Shown: positions 5,930 through 6,379 of the stretch, piece after piece
Layout: the number at the start of each line of letters is the position of its first letter
How positions within the stretch are numbered: the first letter of the stretch is position 1
From: Actinomycetota bacterium
GTDB lineage: Bacteria; Actinomycetota; Actinomycetes; Nanopelagicales; Nanopelagicaceae
DNA length: 6,379 nucleotides
Direction of reading: 5' to 3'
Assembly (NCBI GenBank): GCA_009705165.1
Contig: WLCU01000063.1
Coordinates: 1-6,379, forward strand
The notes under the pieces: generated by a model
Databases searched by the model: none
Told to the model about the DNA's origin: nothing
Seen by the model: only the letters and a program-made list of their open reading frames with translations
Position numbers and translations under genes: made by a program

Positions 5930-6193
5930 ATGTCTGCACAAGAAGAGTCAGCAATCCCTACAGGCCTAAGCGACCTCGAAGTCCGAATTCTGGATTTTGA
6001 AGGTAGCTGGTGGCGATATGCAGGGGCAAAAGAGGCAGCAATTAAGGATCTTTTTGATCTCAGCGCTGCCCGCTACTACCAACTCCTGAACGATTTAATC
6101 GATCGTGATGATGCTCTAGCCGCCTCTCCCATGCTCGTAAAGCGCCTTCGCCGCCTGCGTGAGGCCCGTATGGCAACCCGCATCGCCCGCTAG
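5930..6193 (+). CDS. DUF3263 family protein
   Basis: This 87-residue protein matches DUF3263, a short family restricted to Actinobacteria whose function is not established. The diagnostic core is intact: LEVRILDFEGSWWRYAGAKE (about 16-35), an AIKDLFDLSAARYYQLLNDLID helix pair (37-58), and a basic C-terminus with PMLVKRLRRLREAR (67-80). The AGAKE...LFDLSAARYYQ segment looks like a helix-turn-helix, so DNA binding is plausible but unproven. Length is normal for the family. In other Actinobacteria this gene is found near groEL2, often followed by a LytR C-terminal-domain protein; here it directly precedes groEL. The start at 5930 is the first in-frame ATG and sits 7 nt beyond a TACGAT element. 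Confidence 0.9.
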   Translation: MSAQEESAIPTGLSDLEVRILDFEGSWWRYAGAKEAAIKDLFDLSAARYYQLLNDLIDRDDALAASPMLVKRLRRLREARMATRIAR

Positions 6194-6215
6194 TTAACTC
6201 ACAGAACCGTACGTT

Positions 6216-6244
6216 TTGCGCCGGGGAAATAACTCCCGTAGATT
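6216..6244 (+). promoter_or_regulatory. Candidate groEL promoter
   Basis: TTGCGC (6216-6221) and TAGATT (6239-6244) are separated by exactly 17 nt. Transcription would start near 6251, at the left edge of the CIRCE element, which is where CIRCE normally sits relative to vegetative groE promoters. The mRNA would have a leader of about 70 nt. The match is by eye. Confidence 0.65.
6222..6238. repeat. Dyad filling the groEL promoter spacer
   Basis: CGGGG (6222-6226) pairs with TCCCG (6234-6238) around a 7-nt AT-rich centre; four pairs are Watson-Crick and one is G-T. The 17-bp dyad coincides exactly with the spacer between the proposed -35 and -10. It is not a HAIR (HspR) site. It could be an additional operator, a weak hairpin after the DUF3263 gene, or chance. 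Confidence 0.4.
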
Positions 6245-6249
6245 TGGCG

Positions 6250-6276
6250 TTAGCACTCTCGGGGTGCGAGTGATAA
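6250..6276 (+). promoter_or_regulatory. CIRCE operator (HrcA binding site)
   Basis: TTAGCACTC (6250-6258), a 9-nt spacer, then GAGTGATAA (6268-6276) matches the canonical CIRCE TTAGCACTC-N9-GAGTGCTAA with a single deviation, A for C at 6273 in the right arm. CIRCE is the operator for the heat-shock repressor HrcA, so the downstream groEL should be derepressed on heat or protein-folding stress. It lies 43 nt before the groEL ATG and overlaps the predicted transcription start. Confidence 0.95.
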
Positions 6277-6319
6277 AGCCCCCGTAACTTCAACGATTAC
6301 ATGAAAGCGAGCACAACTC

Positions 6320-6379
6320 ATGGCAAAGCAGATTGCCTTTAATGAAGAAGCCCGCCGCGGATTAGAGCGCGGAATGAAT
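6320..6379 (+). CDS. groL: GroEL chaperonin (Hsp60), N-terminus only
   Basis: The first 20 codons read MAKQIAFNEEARRGLERG followed by MN, a clear match to the actinobacterial GroEL N-terminus; the rest of the roughly 540-residue protein lies beyond the window. GroEL forms the cytosolic folding chamber with GroES. No groES precedes it, so this resembles the separately located groEL2 of Actinobacteria, not a groES-groEL operon. Upstream are a vegetative-type promoter and a CIRCE element. The ribosome binding site is weak: GCGAG about 8 nt before the ATG is the best candidate. An out-of-frame ATG at 6301 opens only a 13-codon frame. Confidence 0.95.
   Translation, partial: MAKQIAFNEEARRGLERGMN

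Noticed and set aside
6060..6293. 77-codon minus-strand open frame
   Set aside because: It runs antisense through the end of DUF3263 and across the groEL promoter and CIRCE element, both better supported.
6301..6342. 13-codon upstream open frame overlapping the groEL start
   Set aside because: Out of frame, no ribosome binding site, and short enough to be expected by chance; leader-peptide control of groEL is not known.

Overview
The window looks like chromosomal DNA from a streamlined, AT-leaning actinobacterium. A freshwater planktonic lineage of the Nanopelagicales (acI) kind is the best guess, but this is inference. It rests on a DUF3263 protein (an actinobacteria-restricted family), a groEL without an adjacent groES and under a CIRCE operator, a tRNA-Thr(UGU) of actinobacterial appearance, very tight gene packing, and base composition well below that of textbook high-GC Actinobacteria. 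Nothing marks the window as mobile: there is no transposase, integrase, CRISPR array or phage gene.

Layout. (1) 1-319, minus: the 5' end of a LacZ-type glycoside hydrolase family 2 beta-galactosidase, running off the left edge. (2) 320-437: a divergent intergenic region with a plausible tRNA promoter and a perfect 6-bp inverted repeat just before the tRNA. (3) 438-1046, plus: tRNA-Thr(UGU), then a small beta-class carbonic anhydrase with a strong Shine-Dalgarno sequence, probably on the same transcript. (4) 1027-3038, minus: a two-gene operon of a type II NADH dehydrogenase-like flavoprotein and an alpha/beta hydrolase, joined by a TAATG stop/start overlap. The hydrolase end overlaps the carbonic anhydrase end by 20 bp, tail to tail. 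(5) 3063-5880, plus: a divergent two-gene operon of an NAD(P)-binding SDR-like protein with a C-terminal DUF2867 domain (YbjT-like architecture) and a PLP-dependent group II amino-acid decarboxylase-like enzyme, overlapping by 8 bp. (6) 5930-6193, plus: the DUF3263 protein. (7) 6216-6379, plus: the groEL promoter, CIRCE element and first 20 codons of GroEL.

The most distinctive signal is in the regulatory DNA. The two central operons start only 24 bp apart, and both start codons lie exactly 7 nt beyond a TANNNT hexamer. The two hexamers overlap as a near-palindrome (AGTCTAGGCT, 3046-3055), which looks like one symmetric bidirectional core promoter making two leaderless mRNAs. The DUF3263 gene has the same TANNNT-N7-ATG arrangement. 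Operon-internal genes lack it. The carbonic anhydrase, downstream of a tRNA and therefore with an unavoidable leader, has instead the best Shine-Dalgarno sequence in the window.

Functionally, the central region pairs membrane-associated NADH oxidation with hydrolase, SDR and PLP-enzyme chemistry of unknown substrate. The shared promoter suggests co-expression, but the sequence does not show a shared pathway. The right end is a conserved chaperonin locus regulated by HrcA. I see no convincing undescribed multi-gene system; the bidirectional leaderless promoter and the tRNA-carbonic anhydrase dicistron are the points most worth testing.
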